From assembly GCF_008000895.1 (NCBI RefSeq), contig NZ_CP042823.1, positions 5,416,501-5,480,500 on the forward strand: a stretch of 64,000 bases of DNA, read 5' to 3'. The number at the start of each line of letters is the position of its first letter. The first letter of the stretch is position 1. The position numbers were made by a program, and so were the translations under genes. Positions 17,796-25,861 of this stretch are shown here, piece by piece. The stretch is from Methylobacterium sp. WL1 (GTDB lineage Bacteria > Pseudomonadota > Alphaproteobacteria > Rhizobiales > Beijerinckiaceae). A model generated the notes under the pieces. The model was not told the origin of the DNA. It saw only the letters and a list, made by a program, of their open reading frames with translations, and searched no databases.

Positions 17796-18728
17796 ATGAT
17801 CACCCGACGCACCCTTGCCGCCGCCGCCGCGGCGTCGATCGCCCTCTTCAGCCTTCCGGCCGCCGCCCAGGAGTGGAAGGCCAAGTATCCCGAGCTGACC
17901 CTCGCGGTCATCCCGATGGAGAATGCCAGCGGCACCAACGACCGCTACGCGCCCCTGGCCGACTACCTGACCAAGACGATCGGCGTCCCGGTCAAGCTGC
18001 GGGTCGCCAGCGACTACGCCGCGGTGATCGAGGGCCAGCGGGCCGGCAACATCCAGATCGCGTTCTACGGCGCCGCTTCGTTCGGCCGGGCCGTGATGAC
18101 CGGCGTGAAGATCGAGCCGCTCGTGAACCCGCAGCACGAGACCGGCGCCTCGGGCTATTACTCGGTGCTCTACGTGCTGGCTTCCAGCCCGTACAAGACG
18201 GTGGCGGATTTGAAGGGCAAGAACCTCGCCCTGGTCGACCCGAACTCCACCTCCGGCAACCAGGCGCCGCGCTTCTTCCTGAAGCGGGCCGGCTACGACG
18301 TGGACCGGTATTTCGGCAAGGCTGTCTTCGCCGGCAGCCACGAGAACGCGGTCCTGGCGCTGACCCAGGGCACCGTCGAGGCCGCCGCCAACCTGTGGAA
18401 CTCCGAGACCGACACGATGGTGACCCGCATGGTCGCCAAGGGCGTCCTGAAGAACCCGGACGGCACGCCGATGAAGCAGTCGGACTTCCGGGTGGTGTTC
18501 AAGTCCGACTTCCTGCCGGAGGGCCCCTACGCCGTGCTGGCGAGCCTGCCGGACGACCTGAAGGCCAAGATCCGCCAGGCCTTCCTCGACCTGCCGAAGG
18601 CCGACAAGGCGGCGTTCGACCGGCTGTCCGACGGCAAGGATCTCAGCCTCACCCCGGTGACGCTCAAGGATTACCAGCCGGTCATCGACATGCTGAAGTT
18701 CAACGACAAGCAGCGCAAGAAGTCCTGA
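17796..18728 (+). CDS. phnD: phosphonate ABC transporter, periplasmic binding protein PhnD
   Basis: 310 aa from ATG 17796, selected because GAGGA lies upstream and a clean signal peptide follows (MITRR, hydrophobic core, cleavage after AAA-Q near residue 25). The mature part shows the PhnD/transferrin-like fold signatures: YAPLADYLTKTIG, the ligand-site YGAASFG and VDPNSTSGN. It would deliver phosphonates, and perhaps phosphite or phosphate esters, to PhnE. It is followed after 25 bases by phnE1. Confidence 0.95.
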   Translation: MITRRTLAAAAAASIALFSLPAAAQEWKAKYPELTLAVIPMENASGTNDRYAPLADYLTKTIGVPVKLRVASDYAAVIEGQRAGNIQIAFYGAASFGRAVMTGVKIEPLVNPQHETGASGYYSVLYVLASSPYKTVADLKGKNLALVDPNSTSGNQAPRFFLKRAGYDVDRYFGKAVFAGSHENAVLALTQGTVEAAANLWNSETDTMVTRMVAKGVLKNPDGTPMKQSDFRVVFKSDFLPEGPYAVLASLPDDLKAKIRQAFLDLPKADKAAFDRLSDGKDLSLTPVTLKDYQPVIDMLKFNDKQRKKS

Positions 18729-18753
18729 TCGCGTTGCTGAGGAGGCGCCGGCC

Positions 18754-19635
18754 TTGCGCGGCCTGACACCCCTGCCGCCGGAGCGGGTCGCCGCCCTCTC
18801 CGGCCTGTACGCGGCGGCGAGCGGCTCCGCCCGCCGCCGCACCCTCGCGAGCTTCGCCGTCCTGGCGGTGCTGGCGCTCCTGGCCGGGCTCGTCGCCGAG
18901 GTCCGGCCGCTGGTCCTCGTCGCGAACATCGGCAAGTTCACCGCCTATATCGAGCAGATCTGGCCGCCGATCGGCCTCGATCACCCAGTGGCGGACATGC
19001 GCGCCTGGTACTGGGGCCTGCCGGGCTGGCTCGCCCTGCTCGGCGAGACGCTGCTGATGGCGTATCTCGGAACCCTGCTCGGGGCGGTTGCGGGCTTCGC
19101 CCTCAGCTTCGTCGCGGCCGCCAACCTGGTCCGGTCGGCCCCGGTGCGCTTCCTCGCCAAGCGCGTCTTGGAGGTGTGCCGCACGATTCCCGACGTGGTG
19201 TTCGCGCTGCTGTTCGTGATCGCCTTCGGCCTCGGCCCGATGGTCGGCGTGCTGGCCCTGGCGATCCACACCACGGGGGCGCTCGGCAAGCTGTTCTCCG
19301 AGGTGGTCGAGAATATCGACATGCGCCCGGTGGAGGGCCTGTCCGCCTCGGGCGCCAGCTGGCTCGAGACCGTGCGCTTCGCGGTGCTGCCGCAGGTGCT
19401 GTCGAACTTCGTCTCCTATGGGCTGCTGCGCTTCGAGATCAACGTGCGCGGGGCCGCGGTGCTGGGCTTCGTCGGCGCCGGCGGCATCGGGCAGGAGTTC
19501 CTGGCCGCGATCCGCAACTTCTACTACGCGGATGTCAGCGCGATCCTGGGGCTGATCATCCTGACCGTCGTCGGCATCGACCTCGCCACCGAGCAGGTCC
19601 GGCACCGGCTGACCGGCCTGGAGGAGGCCCGATGA
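18754..19635 (+). CDS. phnE: phosphonate ABC transporter permease PhnE (first copy)
   Basis: 293 aa with about six hydrophobic segments and the permease loop GASWLETVRFAVLPQVLSNF followed by GAGGIGQEFL. It starts with TTG at 18754, supported by GAGGAGG about 10 bases upstream and by lack of a better ATG/GTG. The stop overlaps the second permease start (ATGA at 19632). Two phnE genes side by side are common in Rhizobiales and probably form a heterodimeric channel. Confidence 0.93.
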   Translation: MRGLTPLPPERVAALSGLYAAASGSARRRTLASFAVLAVLALLAGLVAEVRPLVLVANIGKFTAYIEQIWPPIGLDHPVADMRAWYWGLPGWLALLGETLLMAYLGTLLGAVAGFALSFVAAANLVRSAPVRFLAKRVLEVCRTIPDVVFALLFVIAFGLGPMVGVLALAIHTTGALGKLFSEVVENIDMRPVEGLSASGASWLETVRFAVLPQVLSNFVSYGLLRFEINVRGAAVLGFVGAGGIGQEFLAAIRNFYYADVSAILGLIILTVVGIDLATEQVRHRLTGLEEAR

Positions 19636-20501
19636 GCGGCGGCGGAACCGAAACCCTGCGGGCGGCCGCCCGGGCCGATCTCGCGCGCCTGCGGGCCCGC
19701 TATCCCGCGCAGTTCCGGACCGATCGGGCCGCGCGGCTGCGCCGGCTGGCGGTTCTCGCGGGCCTGGCCGGACTGGCCGGCTTCGGCGCCTGGCAGTTCG
19801 AGATGTCGCCGGCCCGGATCCTCTACGGGCTCGGCCGGCTCGGCACCTTCGCGGTGCTGATGCTGCCGCCCTCGCCGGAGGGGCATCTCGGCACCTTCGT
19901 CCACGCGCTGGGCGAGACCCTGGGCATCGCCTTCCTGGGCACCCTGACGGCGGCGATCCTGGCCTTCCCGGTGGCGCTGCTGGCTGCCCGCAACGTCGTG
20001 CCTAATCCGTTCGCGCATTTCGCCGTGCGCCGGGGCCTCGACGTGATGCGCTCCGTGGACGTGCTGATCTGGGCGCTGATCTGGATCAACGTCGTCGGCC
20101 TCGGCCCCTTCGCGGGCATGCTCGCCATCGCGTGCTCGGATTTCGGGGCGTTCGGCAAGCTGTTCTCCGAGGCGATCGAAACCTGTGACCGGAAACCCGG
20201 TGAGGGGGTCGTCGCCTCGGGGGGCTCGGCCCTGCACCGCATCCGCTTCGGGCTGATCCCGGGGGTGCTGCCCGTGCTGGCGAGCCAGGTGCTGTACTTC
20301 TTCGAATCGAACACCCGCTCGGCGACGATCATCGGCATCGTCGGGGCGGGTGGCATCGGCCAGTACCTCACCGAGCTGATCCGCATGCTGGAGCTGAAGC
20401 AGGTCGCCTTCCTGGTTCTGATGATCCTCGCCACCGTGGCGGCGATCGACTGGGTCTCGACCCGCCTGCGCCGGGCGATCATCGGGCCGGCGGCGCGCTG
20501 A
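19632..20501 (+). CDS. phnE: phosphonate ABC transporter permease PhnE (second copy)
   Basis: 289 aa from the ATG that overlaps the previous stop; the open frame continues upstream but only as a shadow of phnE1. It has a cytoplasmic N-terminus, then about six hydrophobic segments and the permease motif GSALHRIRFGLIPGVLP followed by GAGGIGQYL. It is paralogous to the first copy and completes the PhnCDE1E2 importer. It converges on phnF, whose stop is 26 bases away. Confidence 0.93.
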   Translation: MSGGGTETLRAAARADLARLRARYPAQFRTDRAARLRRLAVLAGLAGLAGFGAWQFEMSPARILYGLGRLGTFAVLMLPPSPEGHLGTFVHALGETLGIAFLGTLTAAILAFPVALLAARNVVPNPFAHFAVRRGLDVMRSVDVLIWALIWINVVGLGPFAGMLAIACSDFGAFGKLFSEAIETCDRKPGEGVVASGGSALHRIRFGLIPGVLPVLASQVLYFFESNTRSATIIGIVGAGGIGQYLTELIRMLELKQVAFLVLMILATVAAIDWVSTRLRRAIIGPAAR

Positions 20502-20527
20502 CCGGCTCCAACTCGGCGGCGCGCGCT

Positions 20528-21271
20528 TTAGCCGCCGATCACCAACTCGACCCGGTCGGCGGCGAACAGGGTGCGGTTCGCCTGGATCGGCACGCCAGCG
20601 GAGTCGATGTTGACGCTCGACACCACCATGACGACCCGCCCGGGGGCGATATCGAGGCGCTCTGCCTCCTGGGCATCGGCCGGCCGGGCGCGGATCCGCG
20701 TCGAGAGCCGGGTGTAGTCGTGGACGCCGCAGGCCGCGAAGGCCCGGGTGATCGAGCCGCGCTCCGCGTAAGCCGCGGCGAAGTCCGTGAATCGCGGCAG
20801 GGGCAGCCAGGTCTGCGCGGTCGAGATCGGGGCGGCGTCCGCCCGGTGGGTCGTCAGCAGTTCCAGGATCGGCGCGCCGGGCTCGATCGCCAGGGCCGCC
20901 GCCTGCCTGGACCCGGCCGGAACGGTGGCGGCGGCGAGCAGGTCGCCCCAGGCCTCGCGCCCCGCCCCGGTGACGATCTCCGAGAAGCGGGTGCGTGGGC
21001 CGATCGGATAGGCCAGCGGCGCCTCCTCCACGAAGGTGCCGCGCCCCTGGCTGGCGCGCACGAGGCCGCCCTCCGCCAGGGCGGCCAGCGCCCGCCGCAC
21101 CGTGTGGCGGTTGACGGCGAAGCGCGCGGCCAGCGCCGCCTCGGTCGGCATCTGCTGGCCCGGCGCGTAACGCCCGGCCGCGATGTCGGCGCTCAGCGCG
21201 TCGGCGATCTGCCGCCACGCCGTCAGCCCCTCTCCCCGGACGAGGCCGGGCGCCCGCTCCTGTGCATCCAT
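20528..21271 (-). CDS. phnF: GntR/HutC-family regulator PhnF
   Basis: 247 aa from ATG 21271 (MDAQERAPGL); a TTG at 21283 would add four residues but would place the coding region over the Pho-box-like site. The N-terminal winged HTH is typical GntR (TEAALAARFAVNRHTVRRALAAL, G.G.FV), and the rest is a UTRA ligand domain (ILELLTTHRADAAPI through ANRTLFAADRVELVI). It is divergent from phnG with 79 bases between starts. A perfect palindrome in that gap is its likely operator. HutC-type PhnF is expected to repress phn genes until a phosphorus-related ligand binds. Confidence 0.92.
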   Translation of the reverse strand: MDAQERAPGLVRGEGLTAWRQIADALSADIAAGRYAPGQQMPTEAALAARFAVNRHTVRRALAALAEGGLVRASQGRGTFVEEAPLAYPIGPRTRFSEIVTGAGREAWGDLLAAATVPAGSRQAAALAIEPGAPILELLTTHRADAAPISTAQTWLPLPRFTDFAAAYAERGSITRAFAACGVHDYTRLSTRIRARPADAQEAERLDIAPGRVVMVVSSVNIDSAGVPIQANRTLFAADRVELVIGG

Positions 21272-21272
21272 G

Positions 21273-21290
21273 CTGTCATCCAAACTTCAT
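21273..21290 (+). promoter_or_regulatory. Pho-box-like direct repeat between phnF and phnG
   Basis: CTGTCAT (exact PhoB half-site), spacer CCAA, ACTTCAT (4 of 7 matches). It touches the phnF start and lies 60 bases before phnG, so PhoB bound here could affect both directions. Confidence 0.6.
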
Positions 21291-21307
21291 TCGCGCCCGG
21301 CGCGCTA

Positions 21308-21329
21308 GTTGTCTACACGACTAGACAAC
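21308..21329. promoter_or_regulatory. candidate PhnF operator, perfect palindrome
   Basis: Arms GTTGTCTA (21308-21315) and TAGACAAC (21322-21329) are exact reverse complements separated by 6 bases. HutC-subfamily GntR proteins bind GT-rich/TA-centred palindromes with TCTAGA-like half-sites, which fits. It lies 21 bases before phnG and 36 bases from the phnF start, so it could give both repression of phnG-N and autoregulation. Confidence 0.7.
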
Positions 21330-21350
21330 AGCTCGACAGAGGGATTCGCG

Positions 21351-21818
21351 ATGGCGACGAGCCCGCACCACTCGGGACCAGACGATATCGCGGCCCGGCA
21401 GGCCGTCATGGCGCTCTGCGCCGAGGCCAGCCGGGACGACCTCGACGCCGCCTTGCGGGCGCTCGAAGCCCCGGCCCCCGAGGACCTGCGCCCCCCGGAG
21501 ACCGGCCTCGTCATGGCGACGGGCCGGATCGGCGGCGACGGGCGGCCGTTCAACCTCGGTGAGGTGAGCGTGACCCGGGCGGCGATCCGGCTCCCGGATG
21601 GCGCCACGGGCTTCGCCTATCATCTCGGCCGCGACCGGACGAAGGCGCGCCTCGCGGCCACGCTGGACGCGCTCTGGCAGGATCCGGCCCGACGCGCCGG
21701 GGTCGAGGCCGCCCTGCGGCCCGCCGCGCAACGGGCCGAGGCCGCGGGCCGACAGGCGGCCCGACGCAGCGCCGCCACCCGGGTCGATTTCCTGACGCTG
21801 GTCCGCGGGGAGGATTGA
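21351..21818 (+). CDS. phnG: C-P lyase core subunit PhnG
   Basis: 155 aa from ATG 21351; an upstream in-frame TTG at 21309 lies inside the palindrome and is rejected. AGAGGG precedes the chosen start. The sequence has the PhnG features VMATGRIGGDGRPFNLGEVSVTRA and FAYHLGRDRTKARLAA. PhnG with PhnH, I and J forms the core that attaches phosphonate to ribose of ATP and breaks the C-P bond. First gene of the run phnGHIJKLMN, whose neighbours overlap or nearly touch. Confidence 0.93.
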   Translation: MATSPHHSGPDDIAARQAVMALCAEASRDDLDAALRALEAPAPEDLRPPETGLVMATGRIGGDGRPFNLGEVSVTRAAIRLPDGATGFAYHLGRDRTKARLAATLDALWQDPARRAGVEAALRPAAQRAEAAGRQAARRSAATRVDFLTLVRGED

Positions 21819-21820
21819 GC

Positions 21821-22408
21821 ATGCTCGCACCCGGCTTCGCCGATCCGGTCCACGACGCGCAGGGCACGTTCCGCGCGGTGATGGACGCGCTCGCCCGCCC
21901 CGGCCTGCCCCGGCGGCTCGACATCCGGCTCGCGCCGCCCGCGCCGCTGACCCCGGAACTCGCCGCGGTCGCGCTGGCGCTGACCGACGCCGACACGCCG
22001 GTCTGGCTCGATCCAGGCCTCGCCGCCGCACCCGAGGTCGCCGCCTACCTGCGCTTCCACACCGGCGCGCCGCTCACGGACGACCCGGCCCGGGCGGCCT
22101 TCGCGCTGATGTGCGATCCGGCCCGCTGCCCGCCGCTCGACCGGTTCGCGCAAGGCACGCCGGCCTATCCCGACACCGCGACCACACTGGTCCTCGCCCT
22201 CGACCGGATCGCGGCCGGGGAGGGGCTTCGCCTGACCGGGCCCGGAATCAGGGGTGCGACCCGCATCGCCCTGGCGCCCATGCCGGACGGATTCGTGGCG
22301 CAGCTCGCGGCGAACCGCGCGGGCTTCCCCCTCGGGATCGACCTGATCCTCACCGCGCCCGGCCTCGTCGCCGGTCTGCCGCGCTCCACCGCCGTCACGG
22401 AGAGCTGA
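21821..22408 (+). CDS. phnH: C-P lyase core subunit PhnH
   Basis: 195 aa from ATG 21821, six bases after GGGGAGGA. It begins PGFADPVHDAQGTFRAVMDALARPG, the PhnH signature, and contains GPGI.G near residue 145. PhnH is a structural subunit of the core C-P lyase complex. It sits 2 bases after phnG and 3 before phnI. Confidence 0.93.
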   Translation: MLAPGFADPVHDAQGTFRAVMDALARPGLPRRLDIRLAPPAPLTPELAAVALALTDADTPVWLDPGLAAAPEVAAYLRFHTGAPLTDDPARAAFALMCDPARCPPLDRFAQGTPAYPDTATTLVLALDRIAAGEGLRLTGPGIRGATRIALAPMPDGFVAQLAANRAGFPLGIDLILTAPGLVAGLPRSTAVTES

Positions 22409-22411
22409 CCG

Positions 22412-23512
22412 ATGTACGTGGCCGTGAAGGGCGGCGAAGCCGCCATCGATAACGCCCACCGGCTCCTGGCCGAGGCCCGCCGCGGCGACCCGGCCGTGCC
22501 GGAACTCTCCGTGGCGCAGATCCGGGAGCAGATGGCGCTCCTGGTCGACCGGGTTATGGCCGAGGGCTCGCTCTACGATCCCGACCTCGCCGCGCTGGCC
22601 CTCAAGCAGGCCCGCGGCGACGTGGTCGAGGCGGTGTTCCTGGTCCGGGCGTACCGGACGACTCTGCCGCGCTACGGCGCTTCCAAACCCATCGATACCG
22701 GCGCCATGGCGGTGGCCCGCCGCGTCTCGGCGACCTTCAAGGACCTGCCCGGCGGCCAGGTTCTGGGGCCGACCTTCGACTACACGCACCGGCTGATCGA
22801 CTTCACGCTGGCCGCCGAGGGCGCGGTCGAGCCCGCCGCCGAGGCCGAGCCGCGCGGGGATGCCGGCACCTGCCCCAGGGTCACCGACGTCCTGGCCCAG
22901 GACGGCCTGATCGAGCCCTCGCCCCCGGACGACGGCGCCCCCGTGGGCGACCTCACCCGGGAGCCGGTGGACTACCCCGCCGACCGGGCCCTGCGCCTCC
23001 AGGCCCTGGCCCGGGGGGACGAGGGCTTCGTGCTCGGCCTCGGCTACTCGACCCAGCGGGGCTACGGCCGCACCCACCCGTTCGTGGGCGAGATCCGGGT
23101 CGGCGACGTGGCGGTGGCGTTCGTGCCGGAGGAACTCGGCTTCCCGGTGCCGCTCGGCCGGATCCGGCTCACCGAGTGCCAGATGGTCACCCAGTTCAAG
23201 GGCTCGGGGACGACGCCTCCCCAGTTCACCCGCGGCTACGGGCTCAGCTTCGGCCAGAGCGAGCGCAAGGCGATGGCGATGTCCCTGGTCGACCGGGCGC
23301 TGCGGGCGGAGGAACTCGGCGAGCCGGTGGCGAGCCCCGCCCAGGACCAGGAATTCGTCCTCGCCCATTGCGACAGCCTGCAGGCGACCGGCTTCGTCGA
23401 GCACCTGAAGCTGCCCCACTACGTCGATTTCCAGGCGGAGCTGGAGCTGGTCCGGCGCCTGCGCGCCGAGTTCTTCCGAGACTCAGACAGCATGCAGGAG
23501 GCGGCCGAATGA
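22412..23512 (+). CDS. phnI: C-P lyase core subunit PhnI
   Basis: 366 aa, the usual size. Starts MYVAVKGGEAAIDNAH as in PhnI; RGYGRTHPFVGEIRVGDVAV and HCDSLQATGFVEHLKLPHYVDFQAEL are family hallmarks. PhnI replaces adenine of MgATP by the phosphonate, giving ribose-1-phosphonate triphosphate, with G, H and L. Stop overlaps the phnJ start by 4 bases (ATGA). Confidence 0.95.
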   Translation: MYVAVKGGEAAIDNAHRLLAEARRGDPAVPELSVAQIREQMALLVDRVMAEGSLYDPDLAALALKQARGDVVEAVFLVRAYRTTLPRYGASKPIDTGAMAVARRVSATFKDLPGGQVLGPTFDYTHRLIDFTLAAEGAVEPAAEAEPRGDAGTCPRVTDVLAQDGLIEPSPPDDGAPVGDLTREPVDYPADRALRLQALARGDEGFVLGLGYSTQRGYGRTHPFVGEIRVGDVAVAFVPEELGFPVPLGRIRLTECQMVTQFKGSGTTPPQFTRGYGLSFGQSERKAMAMSLVDRALRAEELGEPVASPAQDQEFVLAHCDSLQATGFVEHLKLPHYVDFQAELELVRRLRAEFFRDSDSMQEAAE

Positions 23513-24381
23513 GCGCGACAGCGATGCCCGAACCGAGCCGATCGGACGCCGGCTACAACTTCGCCTACCTGGACGAGGGCACGAAGCGGATGATCCGCCG
23601 GGCCATCCTCAAGGCCATCGCGGTGCCGGGCTACCAGGTGCCGTTCGCCTCGCGCGAGATGCCGATGCCCTATGGCTGGGGCACCGGCGGCGTACAGGTC
23701 ACGGCCGCGATCCTGGGGCGGGCCGACGTGCTCAAGGTGATCGACCAGGGCGCCGACGACACCACCAACGCCGTCTCGATCCGGCGTTTCTTCGCACGGA
23801 CCTCGGGAGTCGCCACCACCACGCGCACCACCGAGGCGACGATCATCCAGACCCGCCACCGCATTCCGGAGACGCCGCTCTCCGAGGGGCAGACGCTGGT
23901 CTACCAAGTGCCGATCCCCGAGCCCCTGCGCTTCCTCGAACCGCGCGAGACCGAGACGCGCCAGCTCCACGCCCTCGCCGAGTACGGGGCCATGCACGTC
24001 AAGCTCTACGAGGACATCAGCCGCCACGGCCACATCGCCACCACCTACGCCTACCCGGTGGAGGTGGCCGGCCGCTACGTGATGGACCCCTCGCCGACGC
24101 CGAAATTCGACAACCCCAAGATGGACGATTGCCCGGCGCTCCAGCTGTTCGGGGCGGGGCGCGAGCGGCGCATCTACGCGGTGCCGCCCTACACCGCGGT
24201 GCGCAGCCTCGACTTCGAGGACCATCCGTTCCGGATCCAGGAATTCACCGAGCCCTGCGCGCTGTGCGGCGCCCGCGGCCACTACCTCGACGAGGTGGTC
24301 ACCGACGACACGGGGGGGCGGATGTACGTCTGCTCGGACACCGACATCTGCGAGACCCGCGTCGCGGAGGCCGCCCGATGA
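23509..24381 (+). CDS. phnJ: C-P lyase PhnJ (radical SAM)
   Basis: 290 aa from the ATG overlapping the phnI stop. This is the radical-SAM subunit that cleaves the carbon-phosphorus bond of ribose-1-phosphonate 5-phosphate to the 1,2-cyclic phosphate. The C-terminal cysteines follow C-x2-C-x21-C-x5-C (C250, C253, C275, C281), matching the cluster ligands and the catalytic cysteine of E. coli PhnJ. It also has GYNFAYLDEGTKRMIRRA and YGWGTGGVQ. No key residue is missing, so the pathway looks active. Overlaps phnK (ATGA). Confidence 0.96.
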   Translation: MSATAMPEPSRSDAGYNFAYLDEGTKRMIRRAILKAIAVPGYQVPFASREMPMPYGWGTGGVQVTAAILGRADVLKVIDQGADDTTNAVSIRRFFARTSGVATTTRTTEATIIQTRHRIPETPLSEGQTLVYQVPIPEPLRFLEPRETETRQLHALAEYGAMHVKLYEDISRHGHIATTYAYPVEVAGRYVMDPSPTPKFDNPKMDDCPALQLFGAGRERRIYAVPPYTAVRSLDFEDHPFRIQEFTEPCALCGARGHYLDEVVTDDTGGRMYVCSDTDICETRVAEAAR

Positions 24382-25151
24382 GCACGCCGCTGCTTTCCGC
24401 CCACGGCCTGACCAAGGCCTACGGGGCGCGGCTCGCCTGCGCGGGGGTCGATCTCGACGTCACCGAGGGCGAGGTGCTCGCCATCGTGGGCGAATCCGGC
24501 TCCGGAAAGTCGACGCTCCTGTCCCTGCTGGCGGGCGAGCTGGCGCCGGATTCCGGCTGCGCCCGCTACCGGATGCGCGACGGGCAGAGCCGTACCCTCG
24601 CCGACCTCGGCCCCGCCGAACTGCGCCGGCTGATGCGCACCGACTGGGGCTTCGTCCGGCAGGACGCCCGCCAGGGCCTGCGCATGGCGGTCTCGGCCGG
24701 CGGCAATGTCGGCGAGCGGCTGATGGGCATGGGCGAGCGCCATTACGGCCGGATCCGCGGCCAGGCGCTCGACTGGCTCGGCCGCGTCGAGATCGAGGCG
24801 GCCCGCGTGGACGACCCGCCGAGCCAGTTCTCCGGGGGCATGCGCCAGCGCCTGCAGATCGCCCGCAACCTCGTCACCGGCCCCCGGCTGGTGCTGATGG
24901 ACGAGCCGACCTCGGGGCTCGACGTCTCGGTCCAGGCCCGGCTCCTCGACCTGATCCGGCGGCTCTCGGCCGAGCTCGGTCTGGCGGTGATCATCGTCAC
25001 CCACGATCTCGCGGTGGCGCGCCTGCTCTCCCACCGGATCGCCGTGATGCGGGCCGGCCGGGTGATCGAGACCGGGTTGACCGACCGCGTGCTCGACGAC
25101 CCCGAGCACGCCTACACCCAGCTCCTCGTCTCCTCGGTGCTCGCCGCATGA
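24378..25151 (+). CDS. phnK: C-P lyase accessory ABC protein PhnK
   Basis: 257 aa ABC-type ATPase that binds the PhnGHIJ core. Walker A GESGSGKST (about residues 37-45), signature FSGGMRQRLQIARNL, Walker B LVLMDEPTSGLD, switch histidine in IVTHDLAVARL. The PhnK stretch GFVRQDARQGLRM.VSAGGNVGERLM is present. Start overlaps the phnJ stop; stop overlaps the phnL start. Confidence 0.95.
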   Translation: MSTPLLSAHGLTKAYGARLACAGVDLDVTEGEVLAIVGESGSGKSTLLSLLAGELAPDSGCARYRMRDGQSRTLADLGPAELRRLMRTDWGFVRQDARQGLRMAVSAGGNVGERLMGMGERHYGRIRGQALDWLGRVEIEAARVDDPPSQFSGGMRQRLQIARNLVTGPRLVLMDEPTSGLDVSVQARLLDLIRRLSAELGLAVIIVTHDLAVARLLSHRIAVMRAGRVIETGLTDRVLDDPEHAYTQLLVSSVLAA

Positions 25152-25852
25152 CCGCGCTTCTGACCTTCCAGGACGTCGCCAAGAGCTTCACCCTGCACCT
25201 GCGCGGCGGCGTGGTGCTCCCGGTGGTGGGCGGCGTGAGCCTCGCGGTGGCGCCGGGCGAGTGCGTGGTGCTCGGCGGACCCTCGGGCGCCGGCAAGTCC
25301 TCGCTCCTGAAGATGGCCTACGGCAATTACCGCTGCGATGCCGGCACGATCCTGGTCCGCGACGGCGGCGCCGCGATCGACGTGGTCCGGGCCGACCCGC
25401 GCACCATCCTGTCGCTGCGTGCCCGGGTCATCGCGTACGTGTCGCAGTTCTTGCGGGTGATCCCGCGGGTCTCGGCCCTCGACGTGGTCGAGGCCGCCGG
25501 CCGCGAGGGCGGATTGTCCGAGGACGAAGCCCGCGCGCGGGCCAAGACCCTGCTCGCCCGGCTGAACCTGCCCGACCGGCTGTGGGGCCTGCCGCCCGCA
25601 ACCTTCTCGGGGGGCGAGCAGCAGCGCGTCAACATCGCCCGGGGGCTGATCGCCGACCGGCCGCTGCTGCTGCTCGACGAGCCCACCGCGTCCCTCGACG
25701 CCAGCAACCGCGCCGTGGTCGCCGAGCTGGTCCGCGAGAAGCTGGCCGCGGGGGCCGGCGTGCTCGGCATCTTCCACGACGGCGAGATGCGTGATGCCGT
25801 GGCGACGCGAATCGTCGACGTGACCCGCTTCGCGCAAGCCCGGGCGGCCTGA
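25148..25852 (+). CDS. phnL: C-P lyase accessory ABC protein PhnL
   Basis: 234 aa ABC-type ATPase. Walker A GPSGAGKSS, signature FSGGEQQRVNIARGL, Walker B LLLLDEPTASLD, then FHDGEMRDAVATR with the switch histidine. The PhnL-specific YVSQFLRVIPRVSALDVV is present. It assists PhnI in the first step and may dock on PhnK in the complex. Starts 4 bases inside phnK; phnM follows after 9 bases. Confidence 0.95.
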   Translation: MTALLTFQDVAKSFTLHLRGGVVLPVVGGVSLAVAPGECVVLGGPSGAGKSSLLKMAYGNYRCDAGTILVRDGGAAIDVVRADPRTILSLRARVIAYVSQFLRVIPRVSALDVVEAAGREGGLSEDEARARAKTLLARLNLPDRLWGLPPATFSGGEQQRVNIARGLIADRPLLLLDEPTASLDASNRAVVAELVREKLAAGAGVLGIFHDGEMRDAVATRIVDVTRFAQARAA

Positions 25853-25861
25853 GGAGACCCG

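Noticed and set aside
21309..21350. A TTG start for phnG at 21309
   Set aside because: It lies inside the perfect palindrome proposed as the PhnF operator; ATG 21351 has a better ribosome-binding site and the family N-terminus.
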